The position numbers and the translations under genes were made by a program. The notes beneath the pieces were generated by a model. The model ran no database searches and had not been told where the DNA came from. It saw nothing but the letters and a program-made list of their open reading frames with translations. DNA of 64,000 nucleotides from G963691885 sp963691885 (GTDB taxonomy: Bacteria; Pseudomonadota; Alphaproteobacteria; UBA8366; Aestuariispiraceae), in the NCBI GenBank assembly GCA_963691885.1, contig OY829843.1:1426001-1490000 (forward strand), read 5' to 3'. Below are positions 43,148 to 51,986 of the stretch, piece by piece. Numbering within the stretch: the stretch's first letter is position 1; each line of letters begins with the position of its first letter.

Positions 43148-43492
43148 ATGACCCTGACATCGTCACAAGCACTGGATATCTGGCGACGCGCTATCGTGGA
43201 AAGCGTGCGCCGCGAAACGCCGGACCTTTCCGCACGCCAGATGGCGGTCCTGACCAGCATTTATCTGGAGGCGTCACCGCATACGGTCAGGGGCCTCGCC
43301 GAAGCGCTCAACGTATCCAAGCCGGCGATCACGCGGGCACTTGATCGTCTCTCGGAACTGGGTTTGATCCGCAGGAAACCCGATGATCAGGACCGCCGTT
43401 CCATTCTGGTACAGCGCACGGTCAAAGGGTCCGTCTTCCTCAGCGAATTTTCAGAACTGATCATCCAGGCCGCCGCCGAAAACGACATTTAA
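43148..43492 (+). CDS. MarR-family transcriptional regulator
   Basis: About 114 residues with a MarR winged helix: LSARQMAVLTSIYLEA, the recognition helix SKPAITRALDRLSELGLI and the wing RRKPDDQDRRSILV. Ligand and targets are unknown. The start is ATG 43148; TTG 43139 would add three residues. It is 106 bases downstream of truA. It is the last ordinary gene before the AT-rich toxin-antitoxin-like island. Confidence 0.85.
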   Translation: MTLTSSQALDIWRRAIVESVRRETPDLSARQMAVLTSIYLEASPHTVRGLAEALNVSKPAITRALDRLSELGLIRRKPDDQDRRSILVQRTVKGSVFLSEFSELIIQAAAENDI

Positions 43493-43550
43493 TTGCTTGA
43501 TTTGGTGAAGCATAATTAACTGGAAATAAAACTAATTATCCAAAGCCAAA

Positions 43551-44012
43551 TCAGTCATTTAGTCTTTTACTTTTGCGCCGTTTTCTCTGCGCTTTAGCAA
43601 AATCAATCTTCACCAACTTTAGATCACCATCAAGATTTATGTTGTAGTCTGGTCGAAAGCACTGACGCGTTTTCATATGAGTAATCTTGTTCTCAATTCT
43701 GCTCCACCATTATAACAAATGTGCAGCCTGCAGTGGTCCTGTCGCGGTACACCACTTTGAAGGAAGGTGAATAACCTTCAACCCGCAATCAAACACTGCA
43801 TTAACTTGCGCCTCCAACTTCAAGAAATCTCTGTCCCCAGTTACGATCGATTGGCCACCATCACGGGCAAAGTCCGATATCCATCGCACATCGGATGCCC
43901 CACCTTGGTGTACTTCAAGTACAGAGGTAAGTTCCCATTCGGGACTTAATGCAAAGTCTCGAATAACTCGAACTATTCTAGGTGAGACGTGTTCATCACA
44001 TCGTACTTTCAA
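43551..44012 (-). pseudogene. PIN-like toxin (DUF5615/Mut7-C type) cut by in-frame TAA
   Basis: The frame from ATG 44012 reads MKVRCDEHVSPRIVRVIRDF with the acidic PIN-like residues (DEH, ITGDRDFLKLE region seen as SIVTGDRDFLKL). It then stops at TAA codon 101 (43710-43712), after PLQAAHLL. Beyond the stop the same frame continues for 52 codons (WWSRIENKITHMKTRQCFRPDY and onward) to TGA 43551, matching the WW-containing C-terminus usual in this family, so one nonsense change truncates a 152-residue protein. A full version would be an RNase-like toxin. The gene overlaps the putative antitoxin by 4 bases (ATGA). Codon use is AT rich, unlike flanking genes. Confidence 0.8.
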
Positions 44013-44692
44013 TGGAGTAAAATCTCACTATTCTCAAAATCCACAGCAACTTTCACTTTTTGAGCATCAACTTCGAACCAGTAAGCGACCCGTTCAATAC
44101 TTCTTTCCACTTGCCAGCGATGGAACAAAACAGACGTAGGTATCCCTGTTCCGTCTACAACAGGTTTTCCGAACGCTATGTTCGGGTTCAAAACGACATC
44201 AGGAAATCTCTCAGGTAACGGAACCCAAGCACTTGCCAGTGAAGTTGCTTGATCAAAAATTATCCCATTTTCAACTGACTGTTCTATTGTTTCCCATAAT
44301 TCCTGCTGGTGAGAAACAAGGTTCCAAGTGATCTGATCATGAACCTGATCAGCAGCTTGAGCAAAGATGCTTTTTCTGTCTGTAAAATATCGAACTTTTG
44401 ACAACGCTAAAGGGTGAGAGACTCTCCACTCGCTACGTGCATTTTGCGCGGCAACACGAATCGTGCTCATCCCAACACCATACTTGCGAAAATAGGAGAT
44501 AAATCTCAGTTCAATCAGATCTAAGAAACTGATCGAGTTTGTATCTGGAAAGTCCCTATCAAGCATTGGTCCACTTGAACTATTTGAATAACCATTTACC
44601 CAACCTCTAACTGCCTGGTGAGACTGACCAATCAAACGCGCGACTTCAGAAACGCCATAAAAGCCGCTAGAGAGGTCATAGCTGTTTTGCAT
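44009..44692 (-). CDS. DUF433-like antitoxin with N-terminal HTH
   Basis: About 227 residues. The N-terminal part (GFYGVSEVARLIGQSHQAVRGWV) looks like a MerR-like helix-turn-helix, and the C-terminal part (IAFGKPVVDGTGIPTSVLFHRWQ and VDAQKVKVAVDFE) matches DUF433, a domain common in antitoxins partnered with PIN-like toxins. It likely represses its own promoter (palindrome at 44734-44758) and neutralises the toxin. The start is ATG 44692 (MQNSYDLSS). Since the toxin is truncated, the antitoxin may have lost its selection. AT-rich codon use suggests horizontal transfer. Confidence 0.75.
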   Translation of the reverse strand: MQNSYDLSSGFYGVSEVARLIGQSHQAVRGWVNGYSNSSSGPMLDRDFPDTNSISFLDLIELRFISYFRKYGVGMSTIRVAAQNARSEWRVSHPLALSKVRYFTDRKSIFAQAADQVHDQITWNLVSHQQELWETIEQSVENGIIFDQATSLASAWVPLPERFPDVVLNPNIAFGKPVVDGTGIPTSVLFHRWQVERSIERVAYWFEVDAQKVKVAVDFENSEILLH

Positions 44693-44733
44693 GTAAACCC
44701 TAGAAATGATTAAATTGATACCCAACATCTAAA

Positions 44734-44758
44734 CGTGTTTGTTTAAAAAATAAACACG
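44734..44758. promoter_or_regulatory. Palindrome upstream of the antitoxin (candidate operator)
   Basis: CGTGTTT-N11-AAACACG, a perfect 7 bp inverted repeat with an 11-base AT-rich spacer, centred about 54 bases upstream of the antitoxin ATG at 44692. A nested GTTTA-N5-TAAAC (44741-44755) shares the centre. The position fits an autoregulatory site of a toxin-antitoxin operon. Confidence 0.6.
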
Positions 44759-44838
44759 CTAAGCAACACAAAATTCGCGTTATAGTAAAGAAATAGAGAA
44801 TCCCGACTAAAAAGGGTGTTCTTAAGATCAAAAGTCGG

Positions 44839-46467
44839 TCACGACGCGACGGCGTCCCCTTCAACAACGGCCATATCAAAGGCCGCGGCCATAAGGGCCT
44901 TGGTATAAGGATCTTTGGGTTGGTCAAAGATCGTGGCCGCCGGTCCCTGTTCAACAACACGGCCACCGCGCATCACGATTACTACGTCCGACATGGCACG
45001 CACCACTTTCAGGTCATGGCTGATAAAGAGATAGGCCAGATGATATTTCCGCTGAATATCGCGCAGAAGATCAACAATCTGGGCCTGAACGGACATATCC
45101 AGTGCCGATGTCGGCTCATCAAGCACAATGAAACGGGGTTTCAGAACCAGGGCCCGTGCGATAGCAATGCGCTGACGTTGGCCGCCGGAAAATTCATGGG
45201 GGTAGCGATGCCTCACCGCCGGGTCGAGATCCACCTCTTTCAGCGCGGTCATGACCAGCTCGTCACGCTCCGCATCGCTCTTGGCCAGTTTGTGGACATC
45301 CAACCCTTCACCAATGATTTCACCGACCGACATGCGGGGGCTGAGGCTGCCATAGGGGTCCTGAAAGACGACCTGCATCTCGCGACGCAGCGCGCGCAGT
45401 TCCGTGGTGCCCAGCGCCTTTAAGTCCTGATCGCCGAAACGAATCTGCCCTTCCGCCGCCTGCAAACGCAGCAGGGCCATGCCAAGCGTTGTCTTGCCGG
45501 ATCCGGATTCGCCCACAACACCCACCGTTTGACCACGCCGGACGGTGATGTCGATCCCGTCCACAGCCTTGATATGGTCCACCGTTTTACGGAACAGGCC
45601 TGCCTTGATCGGGAACCAGACCTTCACCTGATCGCCCTGCATGATGATGGGGGCATCCGCCTCTGGCGGTTCCTTGCTGCCTTCCGGCTGGGCGGCCAGC
45701 AACCGTTTTGTGTAGGCATGCTGCGGATTGTCAAAGACCGTCCGGGTTTCACCATGTTCGACAATTTCACCGGCATTCATGACGCTGACATGATCCGCGA
45801 CGCGCCGGACAATGCCCAGATCATGGGTGATGAACAGCATCCCCATCCCGAAACGCACCTGCAGATCCTTCAGCAACTGCAGGATTTGCGCCTGGATCGT
45901 CACATCAAGGGCGGTTGTCGGCTCATCCGCAATCAAAAGGTCCGGCTCATTCGCAAGGGCCATGGCAATCATGACACGCTGACGCTGACCACCCGACAGC
46001 TCATGCGGATAGGACCCAAGGCGCTTTTCCGGATCGGGGATGCCGACCAGATTGAGCAGCTCGATCACCCGGGGTCTGGCGGTTTGCGCATTCATCCCCT
46101 TATGAACGACCAGTGTTTCGCGAACCTGCTTTTCAACCGTATGGAGAGGATTGAGGGAGGTCATCGGCTCTTGAAAGATCATCGCGATCCGGTTGCCACG
46201 CACCGTGCGCATTTCCGCTTCCGGTGCGCCAAGCAGGGACTGACCCTGAAAGTCGATCCGGCCTGATGGATGAAAGGCGGTCGGATAGGGCAGCAATTGC
46301 AGAACGGAGAGCGCGCTGACCGACTTGCCAGACCCGGATTCACCGACCAGCGCCAGGGTTTCCCCCCGCTTGATCGAGAAAGAGACATTCCGTACAGCCT
46401 CTACCGCACCGCCCTGCATGCGGAACGAAACGGACAGGTCTTCAACCTCTAAAAGCGTCTCACTCAT
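44839..46467 (-). CDS. yejF: Peptide ABC transporter ATP-binding protein (YejF-like, fused)
   Basis: 542 residues with two complete ABC ATPase domains in one chain, as in YejF. Walker A motifs GESGSGKSVSAL (near 40) and GESGSGKTTLGM (near 320), signature motifs LSGGQRQRV and FSGGQRQRIA, and Walker B segments DLLIADEPTTALD and FIVLDEPTSALD are all intact. It powers uptake of oligopeptides or peptide antibiotics such as microcin C-like compounds through the YejBE permeases at the inner membrane. It is the last gene of the operon yejA-yejB-yejE-yejF, 37 bases after yejE. Confidence 0.93.
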   Translation of the reverse strand: MSETLLEVEDLSVSFRMQGGAVEAVRNVSFSIKRGETLALVGESGSGKSVSALSVLQLLPYPTAFHPSGRIDFQGQSLLGAPEAEMRTVRGNRIAMIFQEPMTSLNPLHTVEKQVRETLVVHKGMNAQTARPRVIELLNLVGIPDPEKRLGSYPHELSGGQRQRVMIAMALANEPDLLIADEPTTALDVTIQAQILQLLKDLQVRFGMGMLFITHDLGIVRRVADHVSVMNAGEIVEHGETRTVFDNPQHAYTKRLLAAQPEGSKEPPEADAPIIMQGDQVKVWFPIKAGLFRKTVDHIKAVDGIDITVRRGQTVGVVGESGSGKTTLGMALLRLQAAEGQIRFGDQDLKALGTTELRALRREMQVVFQDPYGSLSPRMSVGEIIGEGLDVHKLAKSDAERDELVMTALKEVDLDPAVRHRYPHEFSGGQRQRIAIARALVLKPRFIVLDEPTSALDMSVQAQIVDLLRDIQRKYHLAYLFISHDLKVVRAMSDVVIVMRGGRVVEQGPAATIFDQPKDPYTKALMAAAFDMAVVEGDAVAS

Positions 46468-46504
46468 CGTATCAATCCACTCTTTCTCGTTTCACGGCAC
46501 ATTC

Positions 46505-47578
46505 TTAAACCTGAACCTTTCGGGGATCGAACGCGTCGCGCACCGCCTCACCAATAAAGACAAGCAGGGTCAGCATGACACCGACGGTGAAGAAGGCCGT
46601 CAAGCCAAGCCAGGGGGCCTGCAGGTTTTCTTTACCCTGTTTGATCAGTTCACCCAAGGAGGGCGACCCGGGTGGCAGACCAAACCCCAGGAAATCCAGT
46701 GATGCCAGAGAGGTCACTGCACCCGACAGGACAAAGGGCATAAAGGTCAGCGTCGCGACCATCGCATTGGGCAGGATATGTCGCCGCATGATGACCGCAT
46801 TGCTGACACCAAGGGCACGGGACGCCCGCACAAAATCCAGATTCCTGGCACGCAGGGTTTCCGCCCGGACAGGACCAACAAACCCGGTCCAGCCAAACAG
46901 CACCATTATCCCCAGCAACCACCAGAAATTCGGCGTCACAAGGGATGCCAGAATAATCAACAGATACAGCGTTGGCAGACTGACCCAGATTTCAATGAAC
47001 CTCTGGCCGATCAGGTCGAAGGCACCGCCAAAGAACCCCTGCGCCAGACCAATCGTCACCCCGATCACCCCGGTTAACACCACCAGCGCCAATCCGAACA
47101 GGACGGAAATCCGGAAACCATAGATCATTCGGGCGACGACATCGCGGGCCTTGTCATCAGTGCCCAGCCAATGTGAGAGATCGGGTGGCGACGGGGCCGG
47201 GCTCGGCAATTCCAGAACCTGCGTGTTGTAGCTGTAGGGGATAAGGGGCCAGACCATCCACCCTTTTTCCTCGATCAATTCCTGAACGAACGGGTCCGTG
47301 TAGTCAGTCTCTGCTTCAAAAAACCCTCCAAAGGTGGTTTCCGGCACCGCCTCAAACACCGGCACATAATAGCTGCCGTCAAACTGCACCAGGATCGGTT
47401 TGTCATTGGCGATGAATTCCGCGAACAGCGACACACCAAACAGGGTCAGGAAAATCCAGAAGGACCACCACCCCCGCCTGTTGCGCCGAAAAGCGTCCAG
47501 CCTGCGCCGCGTCACCGGCGTGATCTTCATCCCCCAAAAACGGTCTTCGATGGGCAGGTCCGCGGCGGTCATCGTCAC
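46505..47578 (-). CDS. yejE: Peptide ABC transporter permease (YejE-like)
   Basis: 357 residues, the DppC/OppC-type inner-membrane permease. The N-terminus has a long first membrane segment (WWSFWIFLTLFGVSLFAEFIAND) and a periplasmic loop; the BPD-type signature EAA-like block RASRALGVSNAVIMRRHILPN contacts the ATPase. The start is GTG 47578, overlapping the yejB stop (GTGA); ATG 47572 gives the same protein minus two residues. Peptide passage through the membrane is its role with YejB. Confidence 0.92.
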   Translation of the reverse strand: MTMTAADLPIEDRFWGMKITPVTRRRLDAFRRNRRGWWSFWIFLTLFGVSLFAEFIANDKPILVQFDGSYYVPVFEAVPETTFGGFFEAETDYTDPFVQELIEEKGWMVWPLIPYSYNTQVLELPSPAPSPPDLSHWLGTDDKARDVVARMIYGFRISVLFGLALVVLTGVIGVTIGLAQGFFGGAFDLIGQRFIEIWVSLPTLYLLIILASLVTPNFWWLLGIMVLFGWTGFVGPVRAETLRARNLDFVRASRALGVSNAVIMRRHILPNAMVATLTFMPFVLSGAVTSLASLDFLGFGLPPGSPSLGELIKQGKENLQAPWLGLTAFFTVGVMLTLLVFIGEAVRDAFDPRKVQV

Positions 47579-48681
47579 CCTTCCCGCCGTTCGAAATCGA
47601 TCCTTGGATCAACCAGGGTGTAAGTGATGTCGCTGACAAGGTTCAGCAGCAATCCGATGAGGGTAAAGAAATAGAGTGAGGCGAACATGACCGGATAATC
47701 CCTGTCGATCGCCGCTTTGAACCCCAGCAATCCCAGACCATCGAGGGAGAAAATCACCTCAATCAGCAGGGAACCGGTGAACAGGATCCCGATGAAGGTC
47801 CCCGGAAACCCGGCGATGACAATCAGCATCGCATTGCGGAACACATGGCCATAAAGGACCGCGTTCTTTTCCAACCCCTTGGCCCGTGCGGTGATCACAT
47901 ATTGCTTGCCGATCTCTTCAAGAAAACTGTTCTTGGTCAGCATGGTTAACCCGGCAAAGGCCCCGATCACCATGGCCAGAACCGGCAAAGCCATGTGCCA
48001 GAGGTAATCCGCAATCTTTCCAAAGAAACTGAGATCGTCCCAATTCTCAGAAACAAGCCCCCTCAACGGAAACAGATCGAAATAGCGCCCGCCTGCAAAC
48101 ACAATGATCAGCAGGACCGCGAACAGGAAAGACGGGATCGCATAGCCGACAATAATCGCGCTGCTGGTCCAGACATCAAACTTTGATCCGTCCCGTACCG
48201 CCTTTGCGATCCCCAGCGGGATACAGACCATATAGGTGATCAGCGTCGTCCAGAGGCCAAGCGAAATCGATACCGGCATCTTGTCGATCACAAGATCAAC
48301 GACCGCACGGTCCTGAAAATAACTCTCGCCGAAATCGAAGGTCAGGTAATTTCCCATCATCAGCAGGAAGCGTTCATGAACCGGCTTGTCGAACCCGAAC
48401 TGCACCTCGAGCTCGCGAATAAACTCCGGGTCGAGGCCGCGGGCGCCCCGCGACTGGGTTTCCCCGGAATCCAGACCGGGTGCATTGTCAGCGCCAGCAG
48501 CAAAGTCTCCCTGATTGGCGGTGACGCGGGAAAGCGCGCCACCGGCCGTCCCTTCCAACTGGGCAAGCACGCGATCAATCGGACCGCCGGGGGCGGCCTG
48601 GATGATGATGAAGCTGAGCAGCATCACGCCGATCAAGGTCGGCACGATCAGCAGAAGACGCCGAATGATATAGGCTAGCAC
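47575..48681 (-). CDS. yejB: Peptide ABC transporter permease (YejB-like)
   Basis: 368 residues, the DppB/OppB-type permease partner. It starts with a membrane segment (IIRRLLLIVPTLIGVMLLSFIIIQAAPGG, seen as LLLIVPTLIGVMLLSF), has a periplasmic insertion with a Gly/Ala-rich stretch typical of YejB, and carries ITARAKGLEKNAVLYGHVFRN as the ATPase-contact loop. The start codon is GTG 48681, with GGGGAT a few bases upstream. Its stop overlaps the yejE start. Transports peptides with YejE; powered by YejF. Confidence 0.92.
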   Translation of the reverse strand: MLAYIIRRLLLIVPTLIGVMLLSFIIIQAAPGGPIDRVLAQLEGTAGGALSRVTANQGDFAAGADNAPGLDSGETQSRGARGLDPEFIRELEVQFGFDKPVHERFLLMMGNYLTFDFGESYFQDRAVVDLVIDKMPVSISLGLWTTLITYMVCIPLGIAKAVRDGSKFDVWTSSAIIVGYAIPSFLFAVLLIIVFAGGRYFDLFPLRGLVSENWDDLSFFGKIADYLWHMALPVLAMVIGAFAGLTMLTKNSFLEEIGKQYVITARAKGLEKNAVLYGHVFRNAMLIVIAGFPGTFIGILFTGSLLIEVIFSLDGLGLLGFKAAIDRDYPVMFASLYFFTLIGLLLNLVSDITYTLVDPRIDFERREG

Positions 48682-48746
48682 GCGTGCATCCCCGATCCTG
48701 GATTCATCTGATCTTGGTCCTGCATCATCTCGTTAGAAGGGATGCT

Positions 48747-50600
48747 TCAGTTTGATTTTTTGAGCGTGCCATCCTTCGCAGGATCAATCCACCAGGCACC
48801 GGTTGCAACCCCTTGTTTGGGGATCACATCGGGAATGCCAAACCGGTCCCAATAGGCCAGACGATCTGTCTTGCCGTGATACATCGGGATCAGGAAATGG
48901 TTCCACAGCAGCACCCGGTCGAGCGCCCGTACCCGTGTGACCAATGCGTCCCGATCCGGCGCTTCGATCAGGGTTTCAATCAGGCTGTCGATCGCCGGAT
49001 CTCTGATCCCCATCAGGTTACGCCCGCCCTCATTATCAGCAGAGGCCGAACCCCAATAATCACGTTGTTCGTTGCCGGGGGAAACTGACTGACCGAAAAC
49101 AACAATGGTCATGTCAAAATCAAACGTGTCCAGCTGGCGACGATACTGGGCGTCATCCACAACCTTGATGCGGATTTCGATCCCCAGGCGCTTTGCCGCA
49201 CGGACAAGGGCCTGTGTGTGGGGTTCCAGCGCATTGGACCGCAGCAGAACCTCAAACGAGAGCTTGTCGCCGGTTTCCGGGTTTGTCTGAACACCATCAA
49301 CGACTTTCCAGCCTGCCTCCCGCAGCAGGATTGCGGACTGGCGGAGGTTGTCGCGGTTATTCCCGGATCCATCGGTCTGAGGCGGAACAAATTGTTCGGT
49401 GAAAACCCGATCCGGGATCTGGCCTTTTAACGGTTCCAGCAATGCCAGTTCCGCTTCTGAGGGTAGGCCGACCGACGAAAGTTCGTGATTGTCGAAATAA
49501 CTGTCTGTTCTTGTATAGGCGTCGAATGCGATATTCTTGTTCACCCATTCATAGTCCCAGGCATAGACCAGCGCCTCGCGGACCCGGACATCCTGAAAAA
49601 TCGGCTTGCGCAGGTTAAAGGCAAAACCCTGCATCGGGGCGACCCGCTCATGGGTAAATTCGCGCTTCAGGATGCGACCGTCGCGAACGGCTGGGATGTC
49701 ATATTCTGTTGCCCAGGATTTCGCGCTGTTTTCTGCCCAGAGGTCCAGGGCGCCCGCCTTGAACGCCTCGCGGGAGATCGTTCTGTCGCGGTAATAGTCA
49801 TAGCGGATGGTGCCGAAATTGTTCGTACCCCGGATGACCGGCAAATTAAGCGCCCAGTAATTGGGGTCCCGCTCCAGCGTCAGGGATTTACCAGGATCCA
49901 CCTTCGAGATCTTGTAGGGGCCACTGCCAATGGGCGGTTCCAGTGTGGTCTTCTCAAAATCCCGTTCTTCCCAATAGTGTTTGGGCAGAACCGTCAGTTC
50001 CCCCAGGATAAGGGGCATTTCCTTGTTGCCTGCCTCGTGCAGGACAAAGCGCACTGTGCGGTCATCAGGCGTCAAAACCTCTTTCACAGCGGCATAGTAA
50101 AACCGGTAGAAAGGGCTGCCCTTTTCGCGAAGCGTGTTGAAAGTCCAGGCCACATCCGCAGAAGTCACCTGCACACCGTCATGGAACCGCGCCTCTTCCC
50201 GCAATTTGAATTCGATCCAGGACCCGTCCTCAGGCACCTCGATTGTTTCGGCAATCACACCATAGATCGCACTGTCCTCGTCGCTCACCTGGGACATCAG
50301 ACTGTCATAGAGATAGCCGAGACCAGAGGCAGGATTGCCCTTGGTGATAAACGGGTTGAGGCTGTCAAATGTGCCCGACCCTTCCAGTACGATGGTGCCC
50401 CCTTTGGGAGCGTCCGGATTGACATAGTCCAGATGCTGAAAATCGGCCGGATATTTCAGTTCGTGGTTCAGGGCAAATCCATGGGATAGTCCATTGGTCC
50501 CCGCCGCATAAGAGGAAAGCGGTATGGCAACTGAAAAGGCCGTACAAGCCGCGATCGCCAGGGACTTAAAGCTCGACATACCAGAAACACGCTGCATCAT
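48747..50600 (-). CDS. yejA: Periplasmic peptide-binding protein (YejA-like)
   Basis: 617 residues, extracellular solute-binding protein family 5 as in YejA. A Sec signal peptide (SLAIAACTAFSVAIPLSSYAAG) precedes the mature part. Family features are LNPFITKGNPASGLGYLYDSLM and the ligand-site region VFVLHEAGNKEMPLILGEL-like block; the C-terminal lobe has AYWDRFGIPDVIPKQGVATGAWW. It delivers peptides to YejBE in the periplasm. It is the promoter-proximal gene of the operon. Start could be codon 1, 2 or 8 (MMQRVSGMSS); the first is used here. Confidence 0.92.
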   Translation of the reverse strand: MMQRVSGMSSFKSLAIAACTAFSVAIPLSSYAAGTNGLSHGFALNHELKYPADFQHLDYVNPDAPKGGTIVLEGSGTFDSLNPFITKGNPASGLGYLYDSLMSQVSDEDSAIYGVIAETIEVPEDGSWIEFKLREEARFHDGVQVTSADVAWTFNTLREKGSPFYRFYYAAVKEVLTPDDRTVRFVLHEAGNKEMPLILGELTVLPKHYWEERDFEKTTLEPPIGSGPYKISKVDPGKSLTLERDPNYWALNLPVIRGTNNFGTIRYDYYRDRTISREAFKAGALDLWAENSAKSWATEYDIPAVRDGRILKREFTHERVAPMQGFAFNLRKPIFQDVRVREALVYAWDYEWVNKNIAFDAYTRTDSYFDNHELSSVGLPSEAELALLEPLKGQIPDRVFTEQFVPPQTDGSGNNRDNLRQSAILLREAGWKVVDGVQTNPETGDKLSFEVLLRSNALEPHTQALVRAAKRLGIEIRIKVVDDAQYRRQLDTFDFDMTIVVFGQSVSPGNEQRDYWGSASADNEGGRNLMGIRDPAIDSLIETLIEAPDRDALVTRVRALDRVLLWNHFLIPMYHGKTDRLAYWDRFGIPDVIPKQGVATGAWWIDPAKDGTLKKSN

Positions 50601-50775
50601 TCTTTTCCGTATCCTCAGTAAACAGTTGCCTCAAAGATAGATGAGGGCGGACATATCAGACAATCAAGTCCGATCACAAAATCACCTTTATTCGATCATT
50701 CATCCATTTTTGACCCGATCCCGCAAAGCGTCCTATGGTCACTCCACCACGCTCTGCCGAGGATATAGGACAGAA

Positions 50776-51096
50776 ATGGACTTTTTTGAGACCTGGATCG
50801 CACATTTTACCTATCCCGACGAGTCGGGGGCGGCGCGGTCCAAATTCGTTGAAGTTCAGGCAAGCGACAAAGAGATGGCCAAATCGATTGCCCTGCGACA
50901 AGCGCCCAGCGAGGAATTTCTTTTACAGATACATGCCGTTTCAGATGATCAGTTCCTCGGACATGTCCGCCGGGATGCATCTCGAATGAATGGCAGTGCG
51001 ACGGGGGACGCGACACGCTATGACCTGGACGATGCCGAAGACGCACCCGTCGACCTTGAAGCAGTGCTGGCAGAGCTCCTGAAACTGAAACCCTGA
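50776..51096 (+). CDS. Uncharacterised small acidic protein
   Basis: About 106 residues starting MDFFETWIAHFTYPDE. I do not recognise the family. It is soluble, acidic (DDAEDAPVDLEAVLAELL near the C-terminus), with no signal peptide, membrane segment or Cys motif. ATG 50776 has GAGGATATAGGAC just ahead; the longer frame back to 50641 reads through a low-quality region over the yejA promoter side. It is divergent from yejA and convergent with hisN, with 5 bases between stops. The alternation of strand-like and helical sequence suggests a small alpha/beta domain. Confidence 0.6.
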   Translation: MDFFETWIAHFTYPDESGAARSKFVEVQASDKEMAKSIALRQAPSEEFLLQIHAVSDDQFLGHVRRDASRMNGSATGDATRYDLDDAEDAPVDLEAVLAELLKLKP

Positions 51097-51101
51097 ACGC
51101 A

Positions 51102-51899
51102 TTATCCGGAAAGACCGGGGGCCAGCAAATCCCTGGCCGCTTCATTAACCTCTCGGGAGGAAGCCCCGAGGAAGCTGGTTCCTGATGTCATGTGAAGCGG
51201 TTTGCCATCCCATGTGGTCGCAACACCACCTGCTGCCTCAATGATCGGGGCCAGCGCCATATAGTCGTAGGGCTGCAATCCAATCTCGACATGCAGGTCG
51301 ATCAAACCAGAAGCCAGCAGCCCCGTCGAATAGCAATCCCCGCCATACCGACGCTCCCGCACGGACTCATACAGGCCCTGAAACGCCGCTGTTTGTGCGG
51401 GGGTGGTCAGCTGATCGGGGGACGTCATGTAAAGGGCTGCCTGATCAAGCGCGGAACAGGGACGGGTTTTGACCGGGGTCCCATTAAGGAAGGCCCCCTG
51501 CCCGACGGCCCCCAGCCAACGTTCTTTCATGATCGGCTGATCCAGCACGCCTAAAACCGGGTTCCCCTCATCCGCCAGAGCGATCAAGGTTCCAAAGATC
51601 GGCAACCCCGTAACAAAGGCGCGCGTACCGTCAATCGGATCGAGTACCCAGACATGCCGGGCGTCGGGGTTACGGATGCCATATTCCTCACCATAAATCC
51701 CGTGACCTGGATAATGTTCCTCAATCAGGGCCCGCATCGCCGCTTCTGCACCCCGATCCGCAACCGTGACCGGACTTTCATCTGCTTTTGAGATGATATC
51801 GAAGGGTGTGCGAAAATGTTCCCGAATGACGGTGCCAGCGGCGTCCGCCAGCATATTCGCGAAATCCTGCAGGTCTTTTTCGAGATGGAGATCAGACAT
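51102..51899 (-). CDS. hisN: Histidinol-phosphatase, inositol-monophosphatase family
   Basis: 265 residues, IMPase-type Mg-dependent phosphatase. Metal-binding motifs are GIYGEEYG, VWVLDPIDGTRAF and PYDYMALAPIIEAAGG. This size and the SPVTVADRGAEAAMR and YMTSPDQLTTPAQ segments fit the HisN histidinol-phosphate phosphatases that complete histidine synthesis in Alphaproteobacteria. Related inositol phosphatases cannot be fully excluded. No other his genes lie next to it, although hisC is 11 kb away on the same strand. Confidence 0.85.
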   Translation of the reverse strand: MSDLHLEKDLQDFANMLADAAGTVIREHFRTPFDIISKADESPVTVADRGAEAAMRALIEEHYPGHGIYGEEYGIRNPDARHVWVLDPIDGTRAFVTGLPIFGTLIALADEGNPVLGVLDQPIMKERWLGAVGQGAFLNGTPVKTRPCSALDQAALYMTSPDQLTTPAQTAAFQGLYESVRERRYGGDCYSTGLLASGLIDLHVEIGLQPYDYMALAPIIEAAGGVATTWDGKPLHMTSGTSFLGASSREVNEAARDLLAPGLSG

Positions 51900-51986
51900 T
51901 TACATCCTGCCTTTTGAAACGCTGTGTGAACTCAAGAAAAAGGGCGGCAAGGCCGCCCGAATTCTGTGTATGCCTCGCGACCCGGA

